DNA of 64,000 bases from positions 124,001-188,000 of the forward strand of contig NZ_JAEKGC010000003.1 of NCBI RefSeq assembly GCF_016405885.1, given 5' to 3'. The position numbers and the translations under genes were made by a program. Each line of letters opens with the position of its first letter. Within the stretch, counting starts at the first letter, position 1. The DNA is from Arthrobacter sp. MSA 4-2 (lineage in GTDB: Bacteria; Actinomycetota; Actinomycetes; Actinomycetales; Micrococcaceae). Positions 26,729-35,984 of this stretch are shown piece by piece. The notes under the pieces were generated by a model. That model searched no databases, was not told the DNA's origin, and saw only the letters and a program-made list of their open reading frames with translations.

Positions 26729-28048
26729 GTGTCAAGTTCACTCGCCGCCGCGCCCGCTCCCGTCGCCCGTCCCCGGATGGCCCGCCGGGCCGCCGGCGCC
26801 TCCTTCGTCGGAACCGCCCTGGAGTCCTACGACTTCTACGTTTTCGGCACCGCGGCCGCGCTGGTCTTCAATGAGGTGTTCTTCACCACGCAGGACCCCC
26901 TGGCGGGGACCCTGTCCGCGTTCCTTATCTTCGCGATGGGCTTCGTCGCCCGCCCACTGGGTGCCATCCTCTTCGGGCACCTCGGCGACCGCATCGGACG
27001 CAAGAAGACCCTGATCTGGACCATCACCCTGATGGGCCTGGCCACGGGCACGGTCGGCCTGCTGCCCGACTACAACACCATCGGGGTGTGGGCGCCGATC
27101 ATCCTCACGGTGCTCCGCCTGCTGCAGGGGCTCTCGCTGGGCGGGGAGTGGGGTGGATCCATCCTCATCGCCACCGAGCATGCCGAACCGCGCCGGCGTG
27201 CGCTCTACGCGTCGATCCCCCAATTGGGCTCGCCGGTGGGGACCATGCTCATCTCCCTGATCTTCCTGATCCTGACCGTCACCGTGCCCGACGTGATGAC
27301 CACCTGGGGCTGGCGGATCCCGTTCCTGCTCGCGTTCCCCTTCCTCGCCGTGGCGATCTACCTGCGCCTGGCCATCGACGAGACCCCGGTCTTCAAGGAC
27401 GCCGCCAGCAGCAACAGGCTCGCCCGCGTCCCGTTCCTCGAGGTCATCCGCTCGCAGCCGACGGCCGTCGTGGTGGCCGCGGCCTCGGCCGTCCTGGGCA
27501 TCGGCTCCTACTTCCTCCTCGTCTCCTACACCCAGGCCTACGGCACCGAACGCCTCGGCCTGAGCGAGGCGACGGTCCTCAACGCCGCCCTGATCGGGTC
27601 GCTCCTTCAGCTGGTGACCATCCCCGCGTTCGGCTACCTCGCCATGCGGATCGGATCGGCAAAGGTCGTCGCCGGCGGCGCCCTGGGCACCGCCCTGATC
27701 GCCTTCCCGCTCTACTGGGTCATCAGCATCGCCACCGAGCCCGTCTACATCGCGGCGATCCTCCTGGGCGGCATCCTGCCGACGGCCACGTGGGCCGCAC
27801 TGGGCGGGTTGATGGCCGACATCTTCGACCCCCGCACCGGCTTCACCGCGCTGTCCTTCGCCTACAGCATCGCCGCGATCATCGCCGGCTTCGTCCCCTC
27901 GATCACCACGGTCTTCGGGACGGCAACCGACGGCGCCTGGTGGCACCCGGGCATCGTGCTGGTGGTGCTCAGCCTCGTGACCCTGGTCGGGGCGCTCCTC
28001 GCCGTCCGGCTCCGCGCACGCCAGCAGGCCACCGCCTCCGCGGCGTAG
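26729..28048 (+). CDS. MFS transporter, metabolite:H+ symporter (MHS) family
   Basis: 439 residues with twelve predicted membrane helices. The MHS hallmarks are the N-terminal ALESYDFYVFGTAAAL, the loop GHLGDRIGRKKTL, RLLQGLSLGGEWGG, and WGWRIPFL. The family imports carboxylates such as shikimate, proline-betaine, citrate or alpha-ketoglutarate. The next gene encodes dehydroquinase, which makes a shikimate or quinate substrate attractive but unproven. The GTG at 26729 is preferred: it gives the usual N-terminal length and has GACAAT seven bases upstream. A GTG at 26672 with GGAGGGG upstream would add 19 residues and cannot be excluded. Confidence 0.87.
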   Translation: MSSSLAAAPAPVARPRMARRAAGASFVGTALESYDFYVFGTAAALVFNEVFFTTQDPLAGTLSAFLIFAMGFVARPLGAILFGHLGDRIGRKKTLIWTITLMGLATGTVGLLPDYNTIGVWAPIILTVLRLLQGLSLGGEWGGSILIATEHAEPRRRALYASIPQLGSPVGTMLISLIFLILTVTVPDVMTTWGWRIPFLLAFPFLAVAIYLRLAIDETPVFKDAASSNRLARVPFLEVIRSQPTAVVVAAASAVLGIGSYFLLVSYTQAYGTERLGLSEATVLNAALIGSLLQLVTIPAFGYLAMRIGSAKVVAGGALGTALIAFPLYWVISIATEPVYIAAILLGGILPTATWAALGGLMADIFDPRTGFTALSFAYSIAAIIAGFVPSITTVFGTATDGAWWHPGIVLVVLSLVTLVGALLAVRLRARQQATASAA

Positions 28049-28062
28049 GCTGCGGGCTGGGG

Positions 28063-28068
28063 CATAGT
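28063..28068 (+). promoter_or_regulatory. Putative -10 element of a leaderless promoter (aroQ)
   Basis: CATAGT is followed by six bases and the aroQ ATG at 28075; no Shine-Dalgarno sequence lies between. Confidence 0.4.
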
Positions 28069-28074
28069 TAAGCC

Positions 28075-28551
28075 ATGACCGCGGCCCCCTCACCCAGCAT
28101 CCTCCTGCTCAACGGCCCCAACCTGAACCTGTTGGGGACGCGGGAACCGGAGATCTACGGCACCTCCACCCTCGCCGACGTCGAGGAGACGGCCCGTGCC
28201 GCCGCGGCCTCCCGGGGATGCACGCTGCGGGCCTTCCAGTCCAACTCCGAAGGCACCCTGATCGACGCCATCCACGGCGCGGCGGGCACCGCCGGCGGGA
28301 TCGTCATCAACGCCGGCGCCTACACCCACACCTCGATCGCCATCGCCGACGCGCTGGCCGGCGTGGGCCTGCCCGTGGTGGAGGTCCACCTGAGCAACGT
28401 GCACCGGCGCGAGGCCTTCCGGCACACCTCCTACATCTCCGCGGTCGCCGACGCCGTGATCGTGGGGGCGGGAGTCGAGGGATACCGGTTCGCCGTGGAG
28501 CACCTCGCGGCGCGGCTGGGCGCCCCGGCCGCGGCGAGACCAAAAAGTTAG
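28075..28551 (+). CDS. aroQ: 3-dehydroquinate dehydratase, type II
   Basis: 158-residue type II dehydroquinase, which interconverts 3-dehydroquinate and 3-dehydroshikimate. It shows [19 protein letters not shown] with catalytic Tyr28, the [13 protein letters not shown] loop and the catalytic histidine region [12 protein letters not shown]. No other shikimate-pathway gene is nearby, so it may serve quinate/shikimate catabolism with the upstream MHS transporter rather than, or as well as, aromatic amino acid synthesis. Confidence 0.95.
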   Translation: MTAAPSPSILLLNGPNLNLLGTREPEIYGTSTLADVEETARAAAASRGCTLRAFQSNSEGTLIDAIHGAAGTAGGIVINAGAYTHTSIAIADALAGVGLPVVEVHLSNVHRREAFRHTSYISAVADAVIVGAGVEGYRFAVEHLAARLGAPAAARPKS

Positions 28552-28608
28552 CGCCGGTCCGGAACGTCGCCTTACGCGAAAAGCGCACCGGTAGGGCACC
28601 ATAGTTTC

Positions 28609-30333
28609 ATGACGGATATCACTCCCGCCGGTACGGCGGCCAGCGACGCGCCCCTGCTAGAAGTCCGGGACCTCGCGATCAGCTTCCGCACCACCCACGG
28701 GGAGGTGCGCGCCGTCGAAAACGCGAGCTTCACGCTTCGACGCGGAAGCACGCTGGCCATCGTTGGCGAGTCCGGCTCCGGCAAGTCCACGACGGCCATG
28801 GCCTGCATCGGCCTGCTGCCGGGCAACGGCAAGGTCACCGCCGGCAGCATCCTCTTCGAAGGCCAGGAGCTCGTTGGCCTGGCCGAGTCCAAGATGCGAT
28901 CCATCCGCGGCCGGGCGATCGGCCTGGTGCCGCAGGACCCGATGTCGAACCTCAACCCCGTCACCAAGATCGGCACCCAGGTCGCCGAGACGCTGCTGGT
29001 CCACGGCATGGCCACCAAGGCCAACGTCAAGCAGAAGGTGATCGAGGTCCTCTCCGCCGCAGGCCTGCCCGACGCCGGCGAGCGCGCCAAACAGTACCCG
29101 CACGAGTTCTCCGGCGGCATGCGCCAGCGCGCCCTAATCGCGATCGGCCTCGCGTGCCAGCCGCGGCTGCTCATCGCCGACGAGCCCACCAGCGCCCTCG
29201 ACGTCACTGTCCAGCGCACCATCCTCGACCAGATCGACACCATGACCGACCAGCTGGGCACCTCGGTGCTGCTGATCACGCACGACCTCGGGCTGGCCGC
29301 CGAGCGCGCCTCCGACCTCGTGGTGATGCACCGCGGCCGGGTCGTCGAGACCGGCCCCGCCCAGCAGCTGCTCAACGACCCCCAGCACCCCTACACCCAG
29401 TCGCTGGTGCGCGCCGCCCCGTCCGTCGCCGCCGTCCGCCTGCGCCCGGGTGCCTACAACGACGACCCCGCCAAGCGGGCGAAGCTCGCCGAGGCGGTCT
29501 TCGCCGAGCACGAGAACGGCAAGGCGGCTCCCCCGGCGAACATTGTGGAGATCCGGGACCTCACCAAGGTCTATAAGCGCCGCGGCAGTTCCGAGGACTT
29601 CTATGCGGCCAAGAACGTCACCCTCGACGTGCCGCGGGGCCAAACGGTCGCCATCGTCGGCGAGTCCGGTTCCGGCAAGACCACGACGGCCCGGATGCTC
29701 CTGAAGCTCATCGAGCCCACCTCCGGCACCATGACCTTCGACGGCATGGACGTCGCCACCCTCGACAAGGCGCAGCTCAACGACTTCCGCCAGCGGGTCC
29801 AGCCGATCTTCCAGGACCCCTACTCCTCGCTGAACCCGATGTTCACCATCGAGCGCATCGTCGAGGAGCCCCTCAACGCCTACAAGCGCGGCTCCAAGAA
29901 GGAGCGGGCCGCCCGGGTGCGGGAACTGATGGACCAGGTGGCCCTGCCCCAGAACGCGCTGCGCCGCTACCCTTCGGAGCTGTCCGGCGGGCAGCGCCAG
30001 CGCGTGGCCATCGCCCGCGCGCTGGCCCTGAAGCCCGAACTGCTGGTCTGCGACGAGCCCGTGTCGGCACTCGACGTGCTCGTCCAGGCGCAGATCCTCA
30101 AACTCCTGGGCGACCTGCAGGCCGAACTGGGCCTGAGCTACCTGTTCATCTCCCACGACCTCGCCGTGGTGCGCCTGATCTCCGACTACGTGTGCGTCAT
30201 GAAGGACGGCGAACTCGTCGAGGCAGCGACCTCCGAAGAGGTCTTCCAGAACGCCCGCCACCCCTACACGCGCCGGCTGCTGGCCTCCATTCCGGGCAAC
30301 GAGCTGCAGATCGAGGGCGGCATCGCCTCCTGA
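28609..30333 (+). CDS. Dipeptide/oligopeptide ABC transporter, fused DppD-DppF ATPase
   Basis: 574 residues comprising two complete nucleotide-binding domains. Domain 1 (about 15-265) has Walker A GESGSGKST, signature EFSGGMRQR and Walker B LLIADEPTSALD. Domain 2 (about 300-560) has [18 protein letters not shown] and LLVCDEPVSALD. Both carry the C-terminal oligopeptide ATPase extension pattern (HPYTQSL, HPYTRRLL). It should energise the permeases encoded at 32023-33965 on the other strand, from which selO separates it. Rv3663c is the fused equivalent in M. tuberculosis. No strong ribosome site precedes the ATG. Confidence 0.93.
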   Translation: MTDITPAGTAASDAPLLEVRDLAISFRTTHGEVRAVENASFTLRRGSTLAIVGESGSGKSTTAMACIGLLPGNGKVTAGSILFEGQELVGLAESKMRSIRGRAIGLVPQDPMSNLNPVTKIGTQVAETLLVHGMATKANVKQKVIEVLSAAGLPDAGERAKQYPHEFSGGMRQRALIAIGLACQPRLLIADEPTSALDVTVQRTILDQIDTMTDQLGTSVLLITHDLGLAAERASDLVVMHRGRVVETGPAQQLLNDPQHPYTQSLVRAAPSVAAVRLRPGAYNDDPAKRAKLAEAVFAEHENGKAAPPANIVEIRDLTKVYKRRGSSEDFYAAKNVTLDVPRGQTVAIVGESGSGKTTTARMLLKLIEPTSGTMTFDGMDVATLDKAQLNDFRQRVQPIFQDPYSSLNPMFTIERIVEEPLNAYKRGSKKERAARVRELMDQVALPQNALRRYPSELSGGQRQRVAIARALALKPELLVCDEPVSALDVLVQAQILKLLGDLQAELGLSYLFISHDLAVVRLISDYVCVMKDGELVEAATSEEVFQNARHPYTRRLLASIPGNELQIEGGIAS

Positions 30334-30447
30334 GGCCGGAGCGGCAGCGCTCCCGGCGTCCCCGTGCGGCACGGAGGCCGGGATGTCCACCCCGAAAGGT
30401 GTGCCCGCGGATAGGAAGTTGAAGCGGTCCGGCGGTGCCGGCGTCGG

Positions 30448-30453
30448 TATTCT
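30448..30453 (+). promoter_or_regulatory. Putative -10 element of a leaderless promoter (selO)
   Basis: TATTCT is followed by six bases (GGGGGC) and the ATG at 30460. The G-run could alternatively act as a very close ribosome site. Confidence 0.35.
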
Positions 30454-30459
30454 GGGGGC

Positions 30460-31923
30460 ATGACCGCCGTAACCGGATTCACTGCCACACTTGACGGCCG
30501 CTTCGCCCGGGAGCTGGCGGAGCTGGCCATCCCCTGGCGGGCCGAGGAGGCACCGGAGCCGAGGCTGCTGGTGCTCAACGAACCGCTCGCCCTCACCCTG
30601 GGCCTCGACCCGGAGGCGCTGCGGACACCCGAGGGGATCTCGTTCCTGACCGGCACCTCGCTGCCCGCCGGAGCCACCCCCGTCGCCCAGGCCTATGCCG
30701 GCCACCAGTTCGGCGGTTACAGCCCCCGCCTCGGGGACGGGCGGGCACTGCTGCTGGGCGAGATCACCGGCAGCGACGGCCGCCTGCGCGATCTCCACCT
30801 CAAGGGGTCCGGGCGCACACCGTTCGCCCGCGGCGGGGACGGCCTGGCGGCGGTGGGCCCCATGCTGCGCGAGTACATCGTCAGCGAGGCCATGGACGCA
30901 CTAGGCATCCCGACGACCCGCTCGCTGGCCGTGGTGGCCACCGGCCGGCCGGTGCGCCGCGAAACCGTGCTGCCCGGAGCGGTGCTCGCCCGGGTCGCTG
31001 ACAGCCACCTGCGGGTGGGCAGCTTCCAGTACGCCGCGGCCGGCGGGGACCTTGCCCTGCTGCGCCGCCTCGCCGACCACGCCATCGCCCGGCACCACCC
31101 GCAGGCCGCTCAGGCAGAATCGCCCTACCTCGCGCTGTTCGAGTCGGTGGTCTCCGCCCAGGCCTCACTGGTGGCCCGGTGGATGCTCGCAGGCTTCATC
31201 CACGGGGTGATGAACACCGACAATATGACCATCTCGGGCGAGACCATCGACTACGGGCCCTGCGCCTTCCTCGACGCCTTTGACCCGGCCACCGTATACA
31301 GCTCGATCGACTCCGGCGGGCGCTACGCCTACGGCAACCAGCCGCTGGTCGCCGAGTGGAACCTCGCCCGGCTGGCGGAGGCCCTGCTGCCCCTGATCCA
31401 TGAGGACCAGGAGCGGGCCGTCGAGGCCGCGGTCGCCTCCCTCGAGGCCTTCCGCGGCCAGTACAGCGCCGCCTGGCTGGCCGGGATGAAGGCCAAGCTG
31501 GGCCTGGCCGGCCCGGTGCCCGACGGCGAGGCCGCCCAGCTCGCGGACGACCTCCTGGCCCTGCTGCATGCCGGCCGGGCCGACTACACCTCGTTCTTCC
31601 GGGACCTGGGCTCCGCCGCCCGGGGGCACGCCGGGCCGGCCCGGAACCGGACCGCAGATCCTGCGGCGTTCGACGCCTGGGCGCAGCGCTGGCTCGCCCT
31701 GCGCCCGGACGCGGTCGCAATGGACCGGGCCAACCCGGCCTACATTCCCCGCAACCACCTCGTCGAGGAGGCCCTGGCTGCGGCCACAAACGACGACCTG
31801 GGCCCGCTGGCGGGTCTCCTCGAAGCCGTGACGGCGCCCTACGACGAGCGGCCCGGCCTTGAACGCTATGCCGTCGGCGCCCCGGAGGACTTCGGCCCGT
31901 ACCGGACCTTCTGCGGCACTTAA
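30460..31923 (+). CDS. selO: SelO family protein adenylyltransferase (YdiU)
   Basis: 487-residue pseudokinase-fold AMPylase, which transfers AMP to protein Ser/Thr/Tyr residues, often linked to redox stress. Family motifs include [38 protein letters not shown], the metal-binding GVMNTDNM and DYGPCAFLD, and the C-terminal YRTFCGT. Many SelO proteins carry selenocysteine near the C-terminus; here the corresponding residue is an ordinary Cys three residues from the end. It lies between the peptide-transporter ATPase gene and the permease genes, 126 bases after the ATPase. Any functional link to the transporter is speculative. Confidence 0.93.
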   Translation: MTAVTGFTATLDGRFARELAELAIPWRAEEAPEPRLLVLNEPLALTLGLDPEALRTPEGISFLTGTSLPAGATPVAQAYAGHQFGGYSPRLGDGRALLLGEITGSDGRLRDLHLKGSGRTPFARGGDGLAAVGPMLREYIVSEAMDALGIPTTRSLAVVATGRPVRRETVLPGAVLARVADSHLRVGSFQYAAAGGDLALLRRLADHAIARHHPQAAQAESPYLALFESVVSAQASLVARWMLAGFIHGVMNTDNMTISGETIDYGPCAFLDAFDPATVYSSIDSGGRYAYGNQPLVAEWNLARLAEALLPLIHEDQERAVEAAVASLEAFRGQYSAAWLAGMKAKLGLAGPVPDGEAAQLADDLLALLHAGRADYTSFFRDLGSAARGHAGPARNRTADPAAFDAWAQRWLALRPDAVAMDRANPAYIPRNHLVEEALAAATNDDLGPLAGLLEAVTAPYDERPGLERYAVGAPEDFGPYRTFCGT

Positions 31924-31930
31924 CGCCGAC

Positions 31931-31957
31931 GCCCCGCCGCTGGGTCAGCAGCGGGGC
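31931..31957. terminator. Hairpin at the end of selO
   Basis: GCCCCGCCGCTG (31931-31942) and CAGCAGCGGGGC (31946-31957) pair over 12 positions with one mismatch and a three-base loop, eight bases after the selO stop. It probably terminates selO transcription. Confidence 0.5.
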
Positions 31958-31960
31958 GGA

Positions 31961-32002
31961 TTCGACGAGGTGGATTTGACGAGGTGGATTTGACGAGGCG
32001 GC
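31961..32002. repeat. 14-base tandem repeat, three copies
   Basis: Units TTCGACGAGGTGGA, TTTGACGAGGTGGA and TTTGACGAGGCGGC lie head to tail between two hairpins in the convergent selO-dppC gap. They are non-coding. Confidence 0.8.
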
Positions 32003-32020
32003 GGGAGCGGGCTCCCGCCG
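31999..32020. terminator. Hairpin at the end of dppC
   Basis: CGGCGGGAG and CTCCCGCCG form a nine-pair perfect stem with a four-base loop, ending three bases from the dppC stop. Together with the hairpin at 31931 it gives separate terminators for the two convergent genes. Confidence 0.5.
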
Positions 32021-32022
32021 GG

Positions 32023-32964
32023 CTACTTCTGCCGCGTCTTGGGATCCAGCGCCTCCCGGAGGGACTCCCCCAGCAGGGTAAAGCCCAGGGCGGTGATAGC
32101 GATGCAGGCACCGGGCAGGAACGCCAGCTGCGGAGCGATACTCAGCTCCACCTGCGCATAGGTGAGCATCCGGCCCCACTCGGCGGCCTGCGGCAGCCCG
32201 CCGCCGAGGCCGAGGAAGGACAGCGCCGCGGCGTCGATCACCGCGGTGGCCAGGGTGAGCGTTGCCTGCACGATCACCGGCCCCATGCTGTTGGGCAGCA
32301 GGTGGCTCATGGTGATCGTGCCCCGGCTCAGCCCGAGGGTTTGCGCGGCCAGGATGTAGTCCGATCCGCGCTGCGAGAGCATCGAGGAACGGAGCAGCCT
32401 CGCGAAGATCGGGATCTGAGAGACGCCGATGGCGATCATGATCGCGTACGGGCTCTGGCCGAGAATGGCCGCGATGCTCACGGCGAGCAGCAGGTTCGGC
32501 ACCGACAGCAGGATGTCCACGAAGCGCATGATGACACTGTCGACCCAGCCGCCGAAGCCGCCGGCAAGGACGCCGAGGAGCATACCGCCGGCGAGGCCCA
32601 GTGCGGTGGACACGACGCCGATCAGCAGGGAGGCCTGTGCGCCCCAGATGAGCTTGCTCAGCAGGTCTCCGCCGAAGCGGTCGAGCCCGAGCGGGTAGCC
32701 GCCGATCTCACCCGGCCCGGGGATGGTGGTGGGGGTGATTTCGGTGCGGCCGGGCAGTTCATTGCCACCGAAGGGGGCCAGGACCGGTGCGAGGATCGCC
32801 ACGAGCAGGAACAGTCCGATGATGATTGCGCCGACGATGGCCTGCGGGTTGCGCCGCAGGCGCAGGAACGCGTCCTTCCAGAGGCCGGTTCCGCCCCCGG
32901 TATCGATTGCGGGGTCTGTGGGGGCTGCTGATCCGCCGGTGGCGGGGGGCAAGATTGCACTCAC
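32023..32964 (-). CDS. dppC: Dipeptide/oligopeptide ABC transporter permease DppC
   Basis: 313 residues. The N-terminal OppC_N helix (NPQAIVGAIIIGLFLLVAIL) is followed by an extracytoplasmic loop and a five-helix permease core. The EAA motif, which docks the ATPase, is seen as AAQTLGLSRGTITMSHLLPN. The GTG start at 32964 overlaps the dppB stop by four bases (GTGA). It works with DppB, the lipoprotein DppA and the fused ATPase at 28609. Confidence 0.93.
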   Translation of the reverse strand: MSAILPPATGGSAAPTDPAIDTGGGTGLWKDAFLRLRRNPQAIVGAIIIGLFLLVAILAPVLAPFGGNELPGRTEITPTTIPGPGEIGGYPLGLDRFGGDLLSKLIWGAQASLLIGVVSTALGLAGGMLLGVLAGGFGGWVDSVIMRFVDILLSVPNLLLAVSIAAILGQSPYAIMIAIGVSQIPIFARLLRSSMLSQRGSDYILAAQTLGLSRGTITMSHLLPNSMGPVIVQATLTLATAVIDAAALSFLGLGGGLPQAAEWGRMLTYAQVELSIAPQLAFLPGACIAITALGFTLLGESLREALDPKTRQK

Positions 32965-33965
32965 TGCACACGCACTCTCGGGTCGATGATGCTGTAGGAA
33001 ATGTCAACGAGGAGGTTGATGATCGCGTAGAGGATGGCGATGAAGATGATGAACCCCTGGAGGACCGGGTAGTCGAGGCCGAAGATGGCATCGCGCAGGA
33101 ACCGCCCGATGCCGTTGAACGCGAAGACCGTCTCGGTGAGCACGGCACCCGAGATGAGCAGGCCGAGCTGCAGGCCGATCGTCGTCACCACCGGGAGCAT
33201 GGCGTTGCGCAGGATGAAGCGGCTGCGGATGGTGCGCTCCATCAGGCCCTTGGCCCGGGCGGTTCGCACGTAGTCGGCGTTCTGGGTCTCAAGCACCGAG
33301 GCCCGGGTGATGCGCACGATGATGGCCAGCGGGATGGTGCCCAGGGCCAGCCCGGGCAGGATCAGGTGAAGGAAGGCGTCCCAGGCGGCGTCCCACTCCC
33401 CCGTGAGGAGCCCGTCCAGGACGTAGAAGTCGGTGAAGTGGGTTGCGTTGATGCGCGGGTTCTGCCGGCCGTCGGGCGGCAGGAGGGACCACTGAATGGC
33501 AAAGAGGTATTTGAAGATGAACGCGAGGAAGAACACCGGAACTGTGATGCCGATCAGGCTCAGCACTACTGAGCTGTGGTCCACGAAGCGGCCGTAGTGG
33601 CGGGCCGCCGCGTATCCCAGCGGCACGCCGACGCCGATGGCGAAGATCAGGGCCACGATGGTGAGTTCGATGGTCGCCGGGAAGCGGGTTGCGAATTCCT
33701 CGAGGACCGGCCGTCCGGTGTTGATCGAGACGCCGAAGTCGCCCTGCAGCAGCTTGCCCATGTAGGTGAAGTACTGGGTCAGGAGGGGCCGGTCGAACCC
33801 GTACAGCTCGTTGACCCGGGCGACAGCCTCGGGGGTTGCCTTCTCGCCGAGCAGCGCGGTCGCCGGACCTCCCGGGAGGCTGCGCACCCAGAGGAAGAGC
33901 AGGACGGAAAGCCCAAACAACGTGGGGATGAGCAGGGCAATTCGCTTGCCTATGACGCGTAACAC
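32961..33965 (-). CDS. dppB: Dipeptide/oligopeptide ABC transporter permease DppB
   Basis: 334 residues, six membrane helices. The characteristic N-terminus RVIGKRIALLIPTLFGLSVL and the GFDRPLLTQYFTYMGKLLQGD region are typical of DppB. The EAA motif lies in YVRTARAKGLMERTIRSRFI, and the C-terminus ends DISYSIIDPRVRV. It is separated from dppA by 90 bases that contain a strong hairpin and overlaps dppC by four bases. Confidence 0.94.
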   Translation of the reverse strand: MLRVIGKRIALLIPTLFGLSVLLFLWVRSLPGGPATALLGEKATPEAVARVNELYGFDRPLLTQYFTYMGKLLQGDFGVSINTGRPVLEEFATRFPATIELTIVALIFAIGVGVPLGYAAARHYGRFVDHSSVVLSLIGITVPVFFLAFIFKYLFAIQWSLLPPDGRQNPRINATHFTDFYVLDGLLTGEWDAAWDAFLHLILPGLALGTIPLAIIVRITRASVLETQNADYVRTARAKGLMERTIRSRFILRNAMLPVVTTIGLQLGLLISGAVLTETVFAFNGIGRFLRDAIFGLDYPVLQGFIIFIAILYAIINLLVDISYSIIDPRVRVQ

Positions 33966-34004
33966 AGTGTCCTCTCGGGGTGAACCAGAATGTGCTCTCC
34001 AACA

Positions 34005-34043
34005 CAGTGGAGCCGGACCTATCGTACGGGTCCGGCTCCACTG
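34005..34043 (-). terminator. Intercistronic hairpin between dppA and dppB
   Basis: CAGTGGAGCCGGACC (34005-34019) and GGTCCGGCTCCACTG (34029-34043) form a perfect 15-pair stem with a nine-base loop, beginning 12 bases past the dppA stop. No T-run follows, so it resembles the stabilising or attenuating hairpins found after binding-protein genes rather than a full terminator. Confidence 0.6.
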
Positions 34044-34055
34044 GACGTGCTGGTA

Positions 34056-35753
34056 TTACTTGCTGAGCTCGATTTCGCTGAAGACCTCATCGTTGACCGG
34101 GCTGGCCGGGTAGGAGGTCACGCGCTCGTTGAACGCCAGCGAAGGTGCCGGGTGGGCCAGCGGGATGGCCGGGATGAATTCGGCGATCTGCTCGTTGATC
34201 TCCTCGTACGCCTTCGTCTGCTCGTCGCGGTCGGTCATGCCACGGGCCTCGTCCAGTGCGGCGAACAGCTCCGGGTTGTCGAAGCCGAACTCAGGCTTCT
34301 GCTGGCCGAAGAAGACGCCGATGAAGTTGTCGGTGTCGTTGTAGTCGCCGGTCCAGCCGAGCAGGTGCAGGCCGTGGTCCTCGGTGCCCTGGACCTGGTC
34401 GAGGTAGTCAGGGGACCAGGCGGCAGGCGCCGGGGTGACGGTGATTCCGACGTCGGCCAGCTGCGCCTGGAGGTTGGTGAAGACCTGCTCCGGGGTGGGC
34501 ATGTACGGACGGGAGACGTTCGTCGGGTAGTTGAACTGGACCTCGAAGCCGTCCGGGTAGCCGGCCTCGGCGAGGAGCTCCTTCGCCTTCTCCGGATCGA
34601 AGTCATACGTGGTGACGTCCTCGTTGTACCCGTCGACGACGTCGGGAATGAACTGGGTTGCCACCTTGGTACCCTCGGGAAGGGTCTGGCTCACCAGCGC
34701 CTCCTTGTCGATGGCGTGGGCGATGGCTTCGCGGACCAGCGGGTCGGCGAGCTGCTCGACCTTGTGGTTGAAGCCCAGGTACAGGATGGTGAACGGGTCG
34801 CGGGCCACCACGTTGTATCCGCCGTCCTTCAGGGACTGGACGTCGGCGGGGGCGACAAGGTCGTACCCGTCGATGGTTCCGGCTTCGAGGGCCTGGCGGC
34901 GGGCCTGCGGGTCGTCGATGATGCGGAAGATCGTTTCGGTGATCTGACCCTTCTCGCCCCAGTAATCCTCGAAGCTCGACAGCTCAAGCTGCTGTCCGAC
35001 GTCCCAGGACTCGAACTTGAAGGGACCGGTGCCCACCGGGTTGCCGAGGGCGTACTCGCTGAGCTTCGGTGATTCCTCGGAACCGCCGATCTCGTCGGCC
35101 TTGAACTCCTCGAGGGCGGTGGGGCTCTGCATGGCGAAGGCCGGCAGTGAGAGCGCCGGGACGAAGCCGGCGAACGGCTTGGCCAGGTTGACGGTGACCT
35201 CGTTGTCGCCGTTGGCCTCGCAGGATTCGTAGACGGCTTCGTCAGGCTGGTCCTTGAACCCGCGGAAGAGCGAGTTGTAGTAGTAGGACACGGTTTCGGC
35301 CTGCTGAAGGCCGGTCCAGTTGTACCAGCGCTCGAAGTTGAAGCAGACGGCCTCGGCGTTGAAGTCGGTCCCGTCGTGGAACTTCACACCCTCCTTCAGC
35401 TTGAACGTCGTCGCCAGTCCGTCCTCGGAGGTCTCCCAGGACTCGGCGAGCAGCGGCGCCGGGTCCGCGGTGCCCTTCTCCACGCCGACGAGGCCCTCGA
35501 AGATCTGGCGGCTGACGCGGAAGGACTCGCCGTCGCTGGCGAAGGCCGGGTCGAGGGACTTCGGGTCGGAGGACGCAGCGAAGACGAAGGTCGAATTGAC
35601 GGCCTCGCCCGAACCCTCGGCGCCGGCCCCCTCCTCGCGCTCGCTCTGGACGCAGCCGGTCATGAGCAGCGCGCCGATGGATATTCCCGCAGTCAACGCA
35701 GCACGTTTCCTGGTGAGATGGAACCTGCGCACAGAAGTGTCGCGTGTAGACAT
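34056..35753 (-). CDS. dppA: Peptide ABC transporter substrate-binding lipoprotein DppA
   Basis: 565 residues, SBP family 5. The lipoprotein signal has a basic N-terminus (RRFHLTRKRAALTAG), a hydrophobic core and the lipobox ALLMTGC, so mature DppA is a lipid-anchored surface protein. The family signature region SDPKSLDPAFASDGES and the GTGPFKFESWDVG and LREAIAHAID-like segments are present. The ATG at 35753 has AGGAG six bases upstream; an upstream in-frame start lacks a ribosome site. It is the first gene of dppABC. The peptide specificity cannot be predicted. Confidence 0.93.
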   Translation of the reverse strand: MSTRDTSVRRFHLTRKRAALTAGISIGALLMTGCVQSEREEGAGAEGSGEAVNSTFVFAASSDPKSLDPAFASDGESFRVSRQIFEGLVGVEKGTADPAPLLAESWETSEDGLATTFKLKEGVKFHDGTDFNAEAVCFNFERWYNWTGLQQAETVSYYYNSLFRGFKDQPDEAVYESCEANGDNEVTVNLAKPFAGFVPALSLPAFAMQSPTALEEFKADEIGGSEESPKLSEYALGNPVGTGPFKFESWDVGQQLELSSFEDYWGEKGQITETIFRIIDDPQARRQALEAGTIDGYDLVAPADVQSLKDGGYNVVARDPFTILYLGFNHKVEQLADPLVREAIAHAIDKEALVSQTLPEGTKVATQFIPDVVDGYNEDVTTYDFDPEKAKELLAEAGYPDGFEVQFNYPTNVSRPYMPTPEQVFTNLQAQLADVGITVTPAPAAWSPDYLDQVQGTEDHGLHLLGWTGDYNDTDNFIGVFFGQQKPEFGFDNPELFAALDEARGMTDRDEQTKAYEEINEQIAEFIPAIPLAHPAPSLAFNERVTSYPASPVNDEVFSEIELSK

Positions 35754-35984
35754 TTTGAGCTCCTGTTGAACGAGTGTTTCTGGCCGGACAACCCTGTATC
35801 CGCCGGACCGGAACGCGCCTGTGCGCACTGGCCGTGTGACGAGCCTAACTTCTAAAGCGGCCGGTTTTCGTATTTCCCGTATCCATCCGGTCACGATTTG
35901 GTCTCGCGGGACCTCCGCGGGGCGCGCCGCGGAACCCGCCGGCGGGCCCGCGCGGTTGCCGCCGGAGCCGGCGGAGGGCAGGCC

